Positions 20,901-33,100 of a stretch of 64,000 nucleotides of DNA are shown here, piece after piece. Both the position numbers and the translations under genes were made by a program. The DNA lies in the NCBI GenBank assembly GCA_948144175.1, contig CANXME010000495.1:31528-95527 (forward strand). Direction: 5' to 3'. How positions within the stretch are numbered: the first letter of the stretch is position 1; each line of letters opens with the position of its first letter. Below the pieces are notes generated by a model. That model was not told the DNA's origin and made no database searches. It was given only the letters and a program-made list of their open reading frames with translations. This stretch comes from Closterium sp. NIES-65 (Eukaryota; Streptophyta; Zygnematophyceae; Desmidiales; Closteriaceae).

Positions 20901-22024
20901 ATGATAGCAAAAGCCTCAAGAGCGACGCCACCCTGGAACAGGAACTTGGGGGGGTAGACCAGAGAAAGTGGGCCTGGAAGGCGAGGGAATCAGTGCCACA
21001 GAGTTGGAGGGACCTGGTACTCACCAGCTGCCAGCGGAGGAGGTTTTCAGGGAGACGTGTTTGATTCGCACACCGTCATACTGACCAAGGGAGTTTTTCT
21101 ACTACACGCTAGAATACGCGAACAACGGAGTGCTGTATGGGAAGTGGGCGACGGTGGATAAGAAGGGGCACATATCCGCGGTGGAGTATGCCAGCGTGGT
21201 ATCAGTTGACCACTTACACACCACTCCAATGGCAGTCATAGAAGGGAGGATGCGAGGGCCGCTGGGTGACCGGAGATCACGGCTGGTCTACTCACCGATC
21301 TGCAACAAAGGCAAGCGAGCCGAACTAAGGCAGCTGCGGAATGCAATGAGGCCCCGAACCGCCCAACCCAAGCAACAGCTGTAGTGGGAAGAAGTGAGGG
21401 GGAGGAAGATAGACTGGGGGAAAGCCATCAAGATCCGGGACTCACTAGCAACCCCAGCAAGGGGGCGGGAAGTGGTGGAGAGAGTGCACAACAACCTACA
21501 GGTGGAGGAAAGACTTCCGTTCCTGGGCGCAAGGGTGCGCTGTGTTCACTGCGGGGGGGAGGAGTCACAACACCACTGCCTCTTCAGCTGCCCCATGATC
21601 CAACCAGTGGTCGGGGTGATGAAGAGAGTAGTACAATGTGTGAACCCGGGCAGACATGGAGTGCCTCAGCGATATGCTGTTCCAAGAAAACAGCACGACG
21701 ACGGGTTTTCCGGAGGCTGCCTTCATCTCGATCACGGCGCACCAAGTTTGATTGGAGAGGTGCAATGCGGTTTTCAGGGATAGCCGATTCCAGCCAAAAA
21801 GGGCGCTGCGATACATGGCAGTGATTTTTACAAGGGACGTGAAGATTTACAACCGGGCTCGGAAAAGGGTGGCTGGAAAGGGGGCTACGGAACGGTCAGG
21901 CGGCTGGAGTCACTTGGCTGCTGATGAGGCGGAAGTCATGCACAAACTGTACCAATGTGAAGCCTCGATGACGTGGAAGGCGGATTTCAAGGCAATCTGG
22001 GAAGATGGAGGGGTGGCCTTCTAG
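17965..22024 (+). pseudogene. LINE ORF2-like pseudogene, copy beta
   Basis: Endonuclease remnant 17965-18698, linker and RT 18721-20945, zinc-binding tail to 22024. RT motif C YADD lies at about 20005. Domain content and lesions are as described for 200-4259. Confidence 0.7.
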
Positions 22025-22239
22025 CCTCTGTAGAGAGTAAGAGGGGGGAAATGTTACCTGTAACATTTAGCCCTTCTAGCAACAGTTATGACTGCGGATG
22101 TATGCATGCGTGTAGTATACTTATATCCACACTAAAAAAAGAGGCGACGAAATCGTCTAAGGGTTGCAAAGCGATTTGCATAAACAAATTATATTGTACA
22201 GTTTCTAATACTGAGATTTTGATTTACACGATTACCTAC

Positions 22240-22285
22240 CTTGTAGTGCACAACATTGATAACTTGTAGTGCACAACATTGATAA
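22240..22285 (+). repeat. 23-bp tandem duplication (beta)
   Basis: Exact two-copy version of the duplication seen at 4475-4520. Confidence 0.8.
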
Positions 22286-22673
22286 AAAGTATCACAACAT
22301 CAAACTTAAAAAAAAATTGTTGAGGTTTGCAAAAGGGTCCCAAATAGGTTTCGTACTTGCCACCTTCCTCATTCGAAGAATTTCTCAAACAACTGTGCTA
22401 TCACTAGTGTTAACATCGAAAAACAGAATTTAATAAACGTTTTCGTTTGCGACGAATTACTCCTTCATCTAGGGTTAGCTTGTTCCTTTCCTCCTCCCGC
22501 ATTTCTTCGCGCTGAGCTAGGTTCTTCACAGCCGCCAGCTAGTCACCCTCCACCTACCACTCTAAGGTGAGAAGGAACATGAACTATAAACTAGAACTAA
22601 GTTTTGCGAGACAAACCTGTCGTAGCCTCTTTATTTAACCGTTCAAAGGATTGCAATGAACTTAGGTTTCATG

Positions 22674-22804
22674 TGTCAGAACATTATAGCTTACTTATTT
22701 GTGTAGGCTATAGTGGGGTATCCCATAAGGGGTACAACCCAATTAGGGTTTCCTATTTGTACTCACTTCGTTCTTAGTCATTCATTCACGTTCCTTTATT
22801 CACA
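22674..22804 (+). repeat. Copia-A 5' LTR (beta)
   Basis: Identical to the alpha 5' LTR. Confidence 0.95.
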
Positions 22805-22819
22805 TGGAATCAGAGCAGG
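22805..22819 (+). promoter_or_regulatory. Copia-A primer-binding site (beta)
   Basis: Same sequence and position relative to the LTR as at 5040. Confidence 0.85.
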
Positions 22820-23875
22820 TCCCATCCTAGGGACTGTTCTTTAGGGCCCACCGAAGCGCGCCCGAGGCGCGCGCCTTTTTTTTTAGCGACCCTCCGAGTC
22901 GCCCTTTTCCTTCGCGGCCCTGCCGCCCTACTTCGCGGCCCGACCGCCGCCCTACTCGCGGCCCAGCCGCCGCCCTACCTTAGCGGCCCACCCGCCGCCC
23001 TTGCTAGCGGCCCCGCCGTCCCGTAGCGGCCCCGCCACTCCGTCGCGGCCCCGCCACCCAGTCGCGGCCCCGCTACCTCTTCGCGCGGCCCCGCCACTTC
23101 GTCGCGGCCTCGCCACCCCTTTGAGCGGCCCCGCCACTTCGTCGCGGCCCCGCCACTCCGTCGCGGCCCCGCCACTCCGTCGCGGCCCCGCCACCCTTCA
23201 AGCGGCCCCGCCACTCCGTCGCGACCCCGCCACCCAGTCGCGGCCCCGCTACCTCTTCGCGCGGCCCCGCCACCTCGTCGCGGCCCCGCCACCCCTTTGA
23301 GCGGCCCCGCCACTCTGTCGCGGCCCGCCCGCCGCCCCTTATCTCGCGGCCCCGCCGCACCAGCGCCCACGGCCCCGCCGCCCCAGCGCTCCCGGTCCCG
23401 CCGCCCCTGATACGCGGCCCCGCCGCCCCAGCGCTCCAAGCCCTGCCGCCCCTGATCTCGCGGCCCCGCCGCCTCAGCGCTCCAGGCCCTGCCACCCCTG
23501 ATCTCGCGGCCCCGCCGCCCCAGCGCTCCCGGCCCCGCCGCCCCTGATACGCGGCCCAGCCGCCCCAGCGCTCACGGCCCCGCCGTCCCTTGCTCTCGCG
23601 CCGCCCAACTGCAGCAGCCGAGCTGCCCAACTGCAGCAGCCGAGCAGCAGTGCAGCCGAGCCGCCCTTGCACCCGAGCCGCCCGGCAGCCGAGCCGCCCC
23701 GCCCGAGCCGCCCTACCGCCGAGCCGCCTGGGAGCCGAGCCGCCCGGGAGCCGAGTCGCTGAGTAGCCGAGCCGCCTTTCTACCGAGCCGCCCGACCTGC
23801 CCTGCCCGGTAAGCACTGTACCGCTATCACTGCGTGCCCTTCCCCTACTACTTGCACTGCTTCACTGTCGTCGTC

Positions 23876-26800
23876 ATGGCTACCCCTAGTGTCCTTGCGT
23901 TTGACGCTGAGGGTCGAGCCATAGACTTCGAGGTCTGGCTCGACGACTTGCAGCTGTTTTTACAGTGCGATAGGGCGGACGGTCTGTCTCTCTTTGACCT
24001 CACCTCTGGCGCCGTCCCTGCCCCTGCTGCTGATGCTGACGCCACTGTTCGCTCACAGTGGGCCACGCGCGATGCTGCTGCACGTCTTGCTGTGCGTCGC
24101 CACTTGCCTACCGCTGAGCGCGCGCACTTTAGCCAGTACAAGAGTGCCCAGACCTTGTACAACGCTATAGTTGCGCGCTACTCCTCCCCTGCCACTACTG
24201 CACTGAGCCACCTCATGCTCCCCTTCCTCTTCCCTGACCTTGCCGCCTTTCCCACTGTCGCTGATCTCATCACGCACCTCCGCACTAGTGACACTCGCTA
24301 CCGCGCTGCGCTTCCTACTGAGTTCTGCGCCAAGAACCCCCCCCCCATGTACATCACTCTCTACTTCTTAGTCACTCGCCTCCCTGACTCCCTTCGTGTA
24401 GTCCGGGACCACTTCCTCGCAGTCTGTCCCACCACCCTCACAGTCGACAGCCTAGAGAAGGCCCTCCTTGCGGCAGAGAAGAGCATAGTTGATGTAGGAG
24501 CCTCTCGAGGCGACCCCCGCGCCCCCATCTTTGAGGGGTGTTCTCCTTCCCCTCTCCTGCCCTCTGTCGCCTCTGCCGCTGCGGCCGACCTCGTTGGTCT
24601 TGACTCGGTCGGTGCGGCGTCTGCCCCTAGCGGGAGACGCCGCTCTGGCAAGGGCAAGGGGGGCAAGGGAGCGGGTGGGGCCAGTGGGGGCGGTGGAGGT
24701 GGAGGTGGAGGCGGCGGAGGGAGTGGGGGTGGCGGTGGAGGTGGTAGCGGGGGTGGGGGTGCTAGTGGCGGCAGTAGAGGCGGGGGTGGCGGCGGCGGTG
24801 GCGGTGGTAGCGGAGGTGGCGGAGGTGGCGGCGGTGGAGGCGGAGGTGGGGGCGGTGGAGGTGGCGGCGGGGGTGGCGGCGGTGGAGGTAGTCGGAGTGG
24901 AGCTTCGCAGCGGAGAGGCGCTGGGGGAGGTCAGCGCCAGCAGCAGCAGCACCAGCAGCGTTCTCGCGACGTCCCCACCCCTCAGCAGCTCCGTGAGTGG
25001 TACACGCAGCGCCAGCGCGGTGGGGGTTTTGGTCCCTACACCTACGTTCTCCGCACTGGCGAGCGCGCTGGAGAGCAGTGTGGGGGCACCCACACCGCCC
25101 AGCGCTGCTTTGGCCGCCTGACGAACGCTTGGCGCCAGCAGTTCCCGGAGGCCGCGGAGATCCCCCGCTGGGGAGAGCTGTCAAGGGCAGGTGTCGCTGT
25201 TTTTGACCTTGACTTTGATGCTATCCTTGCTGCCATGTATGCTGTGACCGTTAGTGATGATGGTGACTGTTACGGGTGTTTCCCGCCCGACCCGGGCATT
25301 GGTACTGCTGCTCCAGGTGCCGGTGAGGCTTCTGCTCTAGGTGCCAGTGCGTCTGTGCTCTCAGGTGCTGGTGAGGCTGCTCTCTCAGGTACTAGTGCGT
25401 CTGCGCTCTCAGGTACTGCGTCGGCTTCGGCCTCCCACACCTTCACTCTTGACTCTAGAGCGTCTCGCTCTTTCTTTCGGGACCACACCACACTCACACC
25501 GCTTAGTCGGCCGGTTGCGGTTTCCCTGGCTGACCCCTCTGGGGGTCCTGTCCTGTCTCGCTTCTCCACAGTCCTCCCGTGTCCGGCGGCTCCCTCTGGC
25601 ACCCTGTCTGGTCTCTACCTCCCCTCGTTCTCTACGAACTTGGTGAGTGGTGCTGACCTACAAGATGCGGGAGTCCACCAGTTCACTCCTGCTCGTCAGC
25701 GAGTGACGCACTGCACAGAGGCTAGCACGGGTCGTCACCTGGCTACGTTCACACGTCAGCCAGGGTCGAGCCTGTACACACTGACCACTGCTTCTCCTCC
25801 AGCTGCTGAGTCTGGTCGAGTCCCTTCGTCTGGTCAGGTGTTTGCTGCGGCGTCCAGGTCTGGTCCTGAGTCTGCCCCCTGTTTGTGTCGCCGTCTGTCT
25901 CACGAGACCCTCCTCTGGCACCACCGCCTTGGCCACCCCTCTCTGCTTCGGCTCAGAGGCATGGCCTCTCGTCTTCTTGTGTCTGGTCTTCCCCGGTCCC
26001 TCCCTCCCCTTCCTCAGGGCCTTGGCCCTGCCTGTGTCCCCTGTGTCGAGGGGCGCCAGCTTGCTGCCCCTCAGTCCTCCCAGTTTCCTCCGACAGAGGC
26101 TCCGTTGCAGACGCTTCACATGGACGTGTGGGGTCCAGCCCGCATCCGTGGACAGGGTCACGAGCGCTACTTCCTGCTGGTGGTTCATGACTACTCGCGT
26201 TACACCACAGTCTTCCCCTTGCGCACCAAGGGTGAGGTCACTGAGGTGTTGATCGACTGGATCCGTGCAGCTCGTCTCCAGCTCAGGCGGAGCTTCGGCT
26301 CGGACTTTCCTGTTTTGCGTCTGCACTCGGACAGAGGCGGAGAGTTCTCCTCTGGCCTTCTTCGTGCCTACTGTCGTGCGCGAGGCATCCGCCAGACCTT
26401 CACGCTTCCGGACTCCCCGCAGCAAAATGGGATTGCAAAGCGCCGCATTGGCATGGTCATGGACGTCGCTCGTACGTCTATGATGCATGCGGCTGCCCCC
26501 CATTTTCTGTGGCCGTTTGCGGTCAGGTACGCGGCGCATCAGCTCAACCTTCACCCCAGGGTCTCCAGGCCGGAGACCTCCCAAGCCTTGCTATGGACGG
26601 GGAAGGTTGGCGATGCGTCAGCGTTCCGGGTCTGGGGATCTCGGGCGTTTGTCCGCGACTTGTCTGCGGACAAGCTGTCCCCTCGCGCTGCTCCCTGCGT
26701 CTTCCTGGGGTTCCCCCCCGACGCCCCTGGGTGGCAGTTCTACCACCCCACCTCTCGACGTGTTCTGTCCTCCCAGGACGTCACGTTCGACGAGTCGGTA

Positions 26801-27316
26801 CCTTACTACCGCCTCTTCCCCTACCGCACTCCGTCCCTCCCCCCGCCCCCGCTCTTCTTGGTCCCAGGTCCCCCCCCGGTAGACCCCCTCCCCCCTCAGG
26901 GTCCTGCCCCTTCAGGTGTGTCCCAGGTAGACGCGGTCGAGCCTGTCGAGGTCACTGGTGACTCTGGTGCTGCTGCGGGAGCTGAGCCTAGGGGTGCTGG
27001 GACTGGAGGTGCTACGCTTGGGGGTGCTGAGCCTGGGGGTGCGGAGTCTGGGGGTGCTGAGCCTGGGGGTGCGGAGTCTGGAGGTGCTGAGCCTGGGGGT
27101 GCTGAGCCTGGGGGTGCTGAGCGTGGGGGTACTGAGTGTGGGGGTGCTGAGCCTGGGGGTGCTGAGACTGGGGGTGCTCCGCCTGGAGGTGCTTCGTCTC
27201 GCCGACAGCCACTCTCCCCGCAGGAGCTGCGTGAGTGGTTTGCCCGTCGCTGGAGGCGTGCTGCTGGTGCTGGAGGTTCTTCGGCTGCAGAGGGTGCTGC
27301 TGCCGAGCGTCCTTGA
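23876..27316 (+). CDS. Copia-A Gag-protease-integrase reading frame (beta)
   Basis: Same 1,146-codon frame as 6111-9551, with the same DSR protease and Lys-for-Glu integrase changes. It shares with gamma, against alpha, the changes matching 7128 and 7151 just after the Gly-rich tract and 9240 in the linker. The frame ends at the same TGA. Confidence 0.8.
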   Translation: MATPSVLAFDAEGRAIDFEVWLDDLQLFLQCDRADGLSLFDLTSGAVPAPAADADATVRSQWATRDAAARLAVRRHLPTAERAHFSQYKSAQTLYNAIVARYSSPATTALSHLMLPFLFPDLAAFPTVADLITHLRTSDTRYRAALPTEFCAKNPPPMYITLYFLVTRLPDSLRVVRDHFLAVCPTTLTVDSLEKALLAAEKSIVDVGASRGDPRAPIFEGCSPSPLLPSVASAAAADLVGLDSVGAASAPSGRRRSGKGKGGKGAGGASGGGGGGGGGGGGSGGGGGGGSGGGGASGGSRGGGGGGGGGGSGGGGGGGGGGGGGGGGGGGGGGGGGGSRSGASQRRGAGGGQRQQQQHQQRSRDVPTPQQLREWYTQRQRGGGFGPYTYVLRTGERAGEQCGGTHTAQRCFGRLTNAWRQQFPEAAEIPRWGELSRAGVAVFDLDFDAILAAMYAVTVSDDGDCYGCFPPDPGIGTAAPGAGEASALGASASVLSGAGEAALSGTSASALSGTASASASHTFTLDSRASRSFFRDHTTLTPLSRPVAVSLADPSGGPVLSRFSTVLPCPAAPSGTLSGLYLPSFSTNLVSGADLQDAGVHQFTPARQRVTHCTEASTGRHLATFTRQPGSSLYTLTTASPPAAESGRVPSSGQVFAAASRSGPESAPCLCRRLSHETLLWHHRLGHPSLLRLRGMASRLLVSGLPRSLPPLPQGLGPACVPCVEGRQLAAPQSSQFPPTEAPLQTLHMDVWGPARIRGQGHERYFLLVVHDYSRYTTVFPLRTKGEVTEVLIDWIRAARLQLRRSFGSDFPVLRLHSDRGGEFSSGLLRAYCRARGIRQTFTLPDSPQQNGIAKRRIGMVMDVARTSMMHAAAPHFLWPFAVRYAAHQLNLHPRVSRPETSQALLWTGKVGDASAFRVWGSRAFVRDLSADKLSPRAAPCVFLGFPPDAPGWQFYHPTSRRVLSSQDVTFDESVPYYRLFPYRTPSLPPPPLFLVPGPPPVDPLPPQGPAPSGVSQVDAVEPVEVTGDSGAAAGAEPRGAGTGGATLGGAEPGGAESGGAEPGGAESGGAEPGGAEPGGAERGGTECGGAEPGGAETGGAPPGGASSRRQPLSPQELREWFARRWRRAAGAGGSSAAEGAAAERP

Positions 27317-29797
27317 GGTGGTCGTGCTGTGGGTACTGGAGCTGCTGGGTCTGAGGGTTCTCCTGGAGCTGGTGCTGCTGAGGGTGTTGGCGCTGAGACT
27401 GCCGCTAGCGGTCCGACTGACAGTGCTCCTGGTGGTGCTGCTGGAGGTTCTGGAGCTGCTGGAGGTGTTGCTGGAGCGGGTACTCCTACTGGGGGTACTG
27501 ATGTTGTCCCTGCTGTTTCTGGCGTCGCCGCGCGGCCCCGACCGTACTTCGTTCCGCTCCTGCAGCAGGTTCTTGGTCTTACACCTTCTCCTGGTCCTCC
27601 TCCTCCTCCCTTAGAGGGTCCACAGCCTGTCTCGTCACAGTCACAGCTACAGCCTGCCTCCCCTTTGCCTGCTCCTTCTCCCTACGCTGGTCCGACTGGA
27701 GGTCCTACTGAGCGTTGTGAGCCTGCGTCTCGTCCTGCGTCGCCTGTTCGTACTGCGCGCACTAGTGGTCGTGGTTCGCGTCAGCGTCCTCCTCCTGTCC
27801 CTGGCACGCACCGGATGTCTCTGCGTCCATCCACTGCTCCTCTGCGTGCCCCTTTGCCTTCTCCTCCTGCTTCCTCTCTTCCTGCTCTTGCCGACCCGGA
27901 GTCGGACTCTCTTCGTGCTGCCAGTCCCACTGTCACGCGTCTCCTTGCTACTGCTGTCACTGACCCTTCTTTCGAGTCTTCTGCTGCGTCTGCCCTTGTC
28001 ACTGAGCTCGTCGACTTTGCTGCGCGCTGTCGTCTAGACTACGCTGCTAGTCTTGTCGCTGAGTCTGAGTCTGCCTGTCCTCCGTCCGTCGGGGGTGAGT
28101 GTGCCCTTGGCACGGACGTCCTTGAGTTGAGGACAGGCAGGAGGAGTTCCAGTGTCTGGCCGCCGCTTCACCTCATCTCGCGTCTGTACTACTTGCCCCT
28201 GAGGGAGACCCGGATGCACTTGACATCCCGACTCCGCGCTCTTACGCGGAGGTGATAGAGGGTCCCTACTCCTCTCAGTGGCAGGCAGCTATGCATGCAG
28301 AGATGGCTTCCTGGAAGTCCACAGGCACCTACGTTGACGCTGTTCCCCCTCCTGGGGCGAACATCGTCAGTGGCATGTGGATTTTTAGGGTGAAGCGGCC
28401 GCCGGGTTCTCCGCCTGTCTTCAAGGCGCGTTACGTGGCTCGTGGCTTCAGTCAGCGGCAGGGAGTTGACTACTTTCAGGCTTTCTCCCCCACCCCGAAG
28501 ATGACCACTCTTCGGGTACTGCTGCACGTTGCTGCTCACCGTGACTACGAGCTGCACTCTCTCGACTTCAGCACAGCTTTCTTGCAGGGCAGCCTGCACG
28601 AGGAGATCTGGCCCACCTGGCTTCACTGGGTCTTTCCCTCCTGGTACCCAGTGGAGTCTCCGGCGTCCAGTCTACGGTCTCCGCCAGGCGCCACGCGAGT
28701 GGCACGACACACTGAGGACTACGCTGGCGGCACTTAGGTTTGATCCTTCTACTGCAGACCCGTCGCTGTTTCTGCGCACCGACACCTCTCTGCCGCCGTT
28801 CTACATCCTCGTGCACGTCGACGACTTGGTCTTTGCCACAGCTGACACCGCTTGACTCGCCTACGTGAAGTCCGAGCTGAAGAAGAGACACACGTGCACT
28901 GACCTGGGTGAACTGCGCAGCTACCTTGGCTTGCAAATCACCCGGGACAGAGCACGCCGCACCATTACCCTGACTCAGTCACACATGGTGCAGCAGGTCC
29001 TTCAGCGCTTCGGCTTCACGTACTCCTCGCCTCAGGCCACTCCTCTGCCTACTCGCCACTCGCTCTCAGCTCTGCCTTCGGATGAGTCCGTAGAGTCGAG
29101 TGGCCCGTATCCAGAGCTTGTTGGCTGCCTCATGTACCTGATGACCTGCACACGACCTGACCTTGCATACCCTCTTAGCATTCTTGCACGCTATGTTGCT
29201 CCTGGGAGACACCGACCAGAGCACATAGCTGCAGCGAAGAGGGTGTTGCGCTACTTGTGCAGTACGTCGGGCATGGGGCTAGTGCTTGGAGGGCGCAGTC
29301 TAGTGGTCCTCACTGGGCACGCGGACGCTTCTTGGGCTGACGACCAGGCTACGCAGCGGTCGTCACAGGGTTACACCTTCAGCCTTGGTTCCGGCTCTGT
29401 TTCGTGGCGGGCTACCCGCTCGTCTTCTATTCTCGGCTCCAGTTGTGAGGCTGAGATCTACGCCGGGGCTATGGCTGCACAGGAGTTACGTTGGCTCACC
29501 TACCTGCTGACCGACCTTGGAGAGCCGCCTCGTTCTCCTCCAGTCCTGTACGTAGACAACAAGGCCATGCTGGCCTTGTGTCGAGAGCAGCGACTGGAGC
29601 ACAGGACAAAGCACATTGCTCTCCGCTACTTTCTTGCTCGTGAGCTACAGCAGCGTGGACAGTTGCGACTTGCGTACGTGGCATATGAGGCCAACACTGC
29701 TGATGTCTTCACCAAGGCACTTGCGCCTTGTGATCATCAGCGTTGCTGCACGCAAATGGGTCTTGTGCCTGTCTTGCCTCACTTGCTCACTTCTTGA
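27317..29797 (+). pseudogene. Copia-A reverse transcriptase-RNase H region (broken, beta)
   Basis: Same lesions as 9552-12032. It differs by three changes within 15 bp (28743, 28756, 28757), which give ADPSLF where alpha and gamma read ANPSLF; Copia-D also has ADPSLF. Confidence 0.85.
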
Positions 29798-30000
29798 CCT
29801 TGCTTGTACCTTTACCTATATATACTCTTGCTCTTGCTTGCTTGGCTCTTGTATATCTCTATATATTATCTTGCATGTGAACTGGCCTTGTGGCCCTTGA
29901 ACTTGTGCTCGGAATGTGTGGTGACTTTGTGATCCACCCTGAGCTTTGCTTTACTTTGCTTGACTGGTCTTGTGACCCCTTGTTCTCCCCCACTTTGCCT

Positions 30001-30009
30001 ATGGGGGTG
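30001..30009 (+). promoter_or_regulatory. Copia-A polypurine tract (beta)
   Basis: ATGGGGGTG abutting the 3' LTR, as at 12236. Confidence 0.75.
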
Positions 30010-30140
30010 TGTCAGAACATTATAGCCTACTTATTTGTGTAGGCTATAGTGGGGTATCCCATAGGGGGTACAACCCAATTAGGGTTTCCTATTTGTACTC
30101 ACTTCGTTCTTAGTCATTCATTCACGTTCCTTTATTCACA
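30010..30140 (+). repeat. Copia-A 3' LTR at the array junction (beta/gamma)
   Basis: Identical to 12245-12375, followed by the truncated Copia-B gag of unit gamma. Confidence 0.95.
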
Positions 30141-33100
30141 TGCGGCAGTGTGGTGTACCCGGAGCTCGTGCAATGCGTGGAGATCGTGATACGGCTGCCG
30201 GAGTCGTGGTCTGCCCTTGCAATCAACCTCAACTCCCAACAACCCCAATAGATCGTGGATTACATTCGCGCGCGCATCCTAGAGGAGGACTTGCGGCGGC
30301 GGAGTGTGGAGCGCTCGGAGGAGGGGGCTGGCTATGGAGTTGGAGGTGGAAAAAGTGGCTTCAAGAAGAAGTGGAAGGGCAAGAACAAGGACAACCCTAA
30401 GGAGGATGGCGGCGGGGGTCAAGGGGAGGTGTGCTTCTACTGCAAGAAGCGCGGACATCGTTGGCGGAAATGCTACCAACGACCCAAGGATTGGACCCCG
30501 CCTTCATCAAGCAACCAGCATGGTGGCACTAGGCGTGGGGTAGTCATGGGAGCTAGTGGAGAGAAGAAGGATGAGGTGAAAGGCGGCAAATCTGAGGAGC
30601 GGAAGGCCGGGTTCTTATTCTTCGTGAACGAAGGCGCAACCGACCATGCTATGGCTGCCAAGGTTCTCCTACACCCCCTCACCCATTGGGTGATTGACTC
30701 CGGGAGCTCTTGGCACATGACTCCTCGTGCGGACCTACTTGATGAGATTCAGCCCGCACCCATCTCTACAGTCACATCCGCGATGGGCGCCAAGGCCAAG
30801 GTCATGGGCATGGGATGCGCCAAGTTCATGGGAGCAGATGGAGAGCTCGTGGGGCTGAAGAACGTGCTGTGGGTGCCGGACTTGTGCGCGAACCTGATTT
30901 CTACCGGCCGGTTGGGAGATGCGGGTGTGAACACCAAGACGATTGGCTCGGAGCGCTATCGTGCCTACAACGATGAGCGCCTCATTTGGGACCTGTAGTG
31001 GAAGGGAGATGTCCACAAGCGGATGTGGCAGATCTCAGTCCTCCCTTAGCGGAAATCGGGCAAGGCGGCAGCAGCGGCATCTGTGGAGGAGAGCGTCACC
31101 GAGGAGGAGCAGCAAGGTGTGCAAGGAGAGGAGCTGATTGGAGGAAGCGCGGCGGTGAAGGCGTCGGCTACCTCGGGCCAAGCGGATTGGGAGACTTGGC
31201 ATCGGCGTCTCGCACACGTGGCTGTTTCTACATTGGAGGTGATGCACAAGGAGAAGTGCGTGCATGGGCTGCAAGTGCAAGGAGATGGCACTCACTATGG
31301 CAGCTGCGAGGCGTGCACGCAAAACAAGTTTGCGTGGTTCCCGTTTCCACGTGCAGAGGGATCAGCCGAGGCACCATTGGAGGTGGTGCACATGGACCCG
31401 GTGGGTCCTATGAGGACTGAGGGGACTGGGGGAGTGCTGTACTTCCTCACCATGGTGGACGAATGGAGCCGTTTCACGTGGGCACGTCCCTTGTCCAAGA
31501 AGAGCGATGCTGCAACGGCAATCAAGGAGGATTGGTTGCTGATGGTGGAGCGGCAAGCGATGCGGCTGGTGAAGGTGCTAAGGAGCGACCGAGGTGGAGA
31601 GTTCCTTGGAGCGGAATTCACCAAGTTCCTCAAGAGAAATGGCATCCGACATCAGTTGTCCTGCCCAAGAACACCACAGCAGAACGGCATTGCTGAGCGT
31701 GCCAACCGGACCATTGGCGAGGCAGCTAAGACCTTGTTGGGGGCTGCTGGGATGCCCTACAAGTTCTGGCCTGATGGCGTTCGCCATGTCATCACGGTCA
31801 AGAACAGGGTCTTGACGCATGTTGGCGACAAGCATTGGGTGCCGTACGAGCGTTGGCTTGGGAAGAAGCCATCTATTGACATGCTGTGTGTGTGGGGCTG
31901 CATGGGGCTTGTGATGGTGCCTAAGGAGCAGAGGCACAAGCTGGAAGTTGCTGCTGTGTGGGCTATCCATCTTGGGATGGCTCCTGACTCGAAGGGGTGG
32001 CTGATGTGGGACCCCACGAGCAAGAAGTCGCTGGTCAGCCGTGACGTCAAGTTTGTGGAGGATGTCATGTACAAGGACTGGCAGCAGCAGCAGCAGGTGC
32101 AGATTGGCTTGCGTCTGCAAGAGATTGGGCGGTTTGCAGTGGAGGAGGTTCAGCTGCACCTTGAGGATCTCCCTGGGTCAGAGCTGACCAGTGACCACAG
32201 TGGCGGTGGTGAGAAGCAAGGCGCTGGTCCTGCTGCGGAGGAGGGGTTGGAGGATGAGTCGGCACGTGTGGACTCACCATCTCAGCCCGAGCCTACTGCA
32301 AACGCCAAGGTCACCAAGAGGAGTGTGCAGAGAGGAGCTTCACCACATGGGCAGCAGATTGCAACCCGCGAGAAAAGAGTGGCAGCAGCACCCTCAAGGC
32401 TGAAGTATAGCCGTTTGGGAGGACCCAAGCAAGGTGCCATGGCGGTTCAGGCGGATGAGGGAGAGGATGAGGAGATGGCGTTCTGTTTCTTCACACTTTT
32501 GCCTGGAGAACCAGCCACGGTGGAGGAGGCACTGAGTGGACCCCAAAAGGAGGAGTGGAAGGCTGCCATGGATGCGGAGTTCAACAGTCTCATTGAGAAT
32601 GGGACTTAGGAGCTTGTTGAGTTACCCGAGGGGCGATGGCCGATCAGCAGCAAGTGGGTCTTCAAGGTGAAGAGTGGAGCTGATGGTGCGTTGGAGCGGT
32701 TCAAGAGCCGTTTGGTCGCCAAGGGGTTTCAGCAGAAGGAGAAGGTCGACTTTGGGGAGATCTTTGCTCCCGTTGCTAAGCCATTGACACTGAGAACTTT
32801 GATGGCTGGCGCAGCTGTGAAGGGATGGCACGTGAAGCAGATGGATATCACCACTGCGTTCCTAAATGGAGTGCTGCTGGAGGATATCTACATGGCGCAG
32901 CCCGACGGCTATGAGGATGGGAGCAGCCGGGTGTGCAAGCTTAAGAAGGCCATCTATGGCCTTAAGCAAGCACGCAGGTGTTGGTACGAGAAGCTGGAGG
33001 AGGTGTTGCTGGATGGAGGCTTCAAGACGTCCCAGGCGGATCACAGCTTGTTTCTGCTTGGAGAAGGGGAGCAGTTGCTTTTGCTGCTGGTGTATGTCGA

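Larger units (their letters stand above)
17945..22315 (+). mobile_element. LINE, copy beta
   Basis: Same element as at 180-4550, shifted by 17,765. It carries private changes at 18938 (Thr to Met in the linker), 19920 (Val to Ile next to RT motif B) and 20375 (Gln to His). All stops and frameshifts of the alpha copy are present, so the LINE was already dead before the array formed. Confidence 0.75.
12376..30140 (+). repeat. Tandem unit beta (complete, 17,765 bp)
   Basis: Complete repeat unit: truncated Copia-B, spliced gene fragment, LINE, Copia-A. It starts on the base after one Copia-A LTR and ends on the last base of the next. Private changes seen: 18938, 19920, 20375, 28743, 28756 and 28757; the last three lie within 15 bp. 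Confidence 0.95.
22674..30140 (+). mobile_element. Copia-A, copy beta
   Basis: Same element shifted by 17,765, again with left flank TCATG and right flank TGCGG. It carries three clustered private changes in RT at 28743, 28756 and 28757. Confidence 0.93.
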
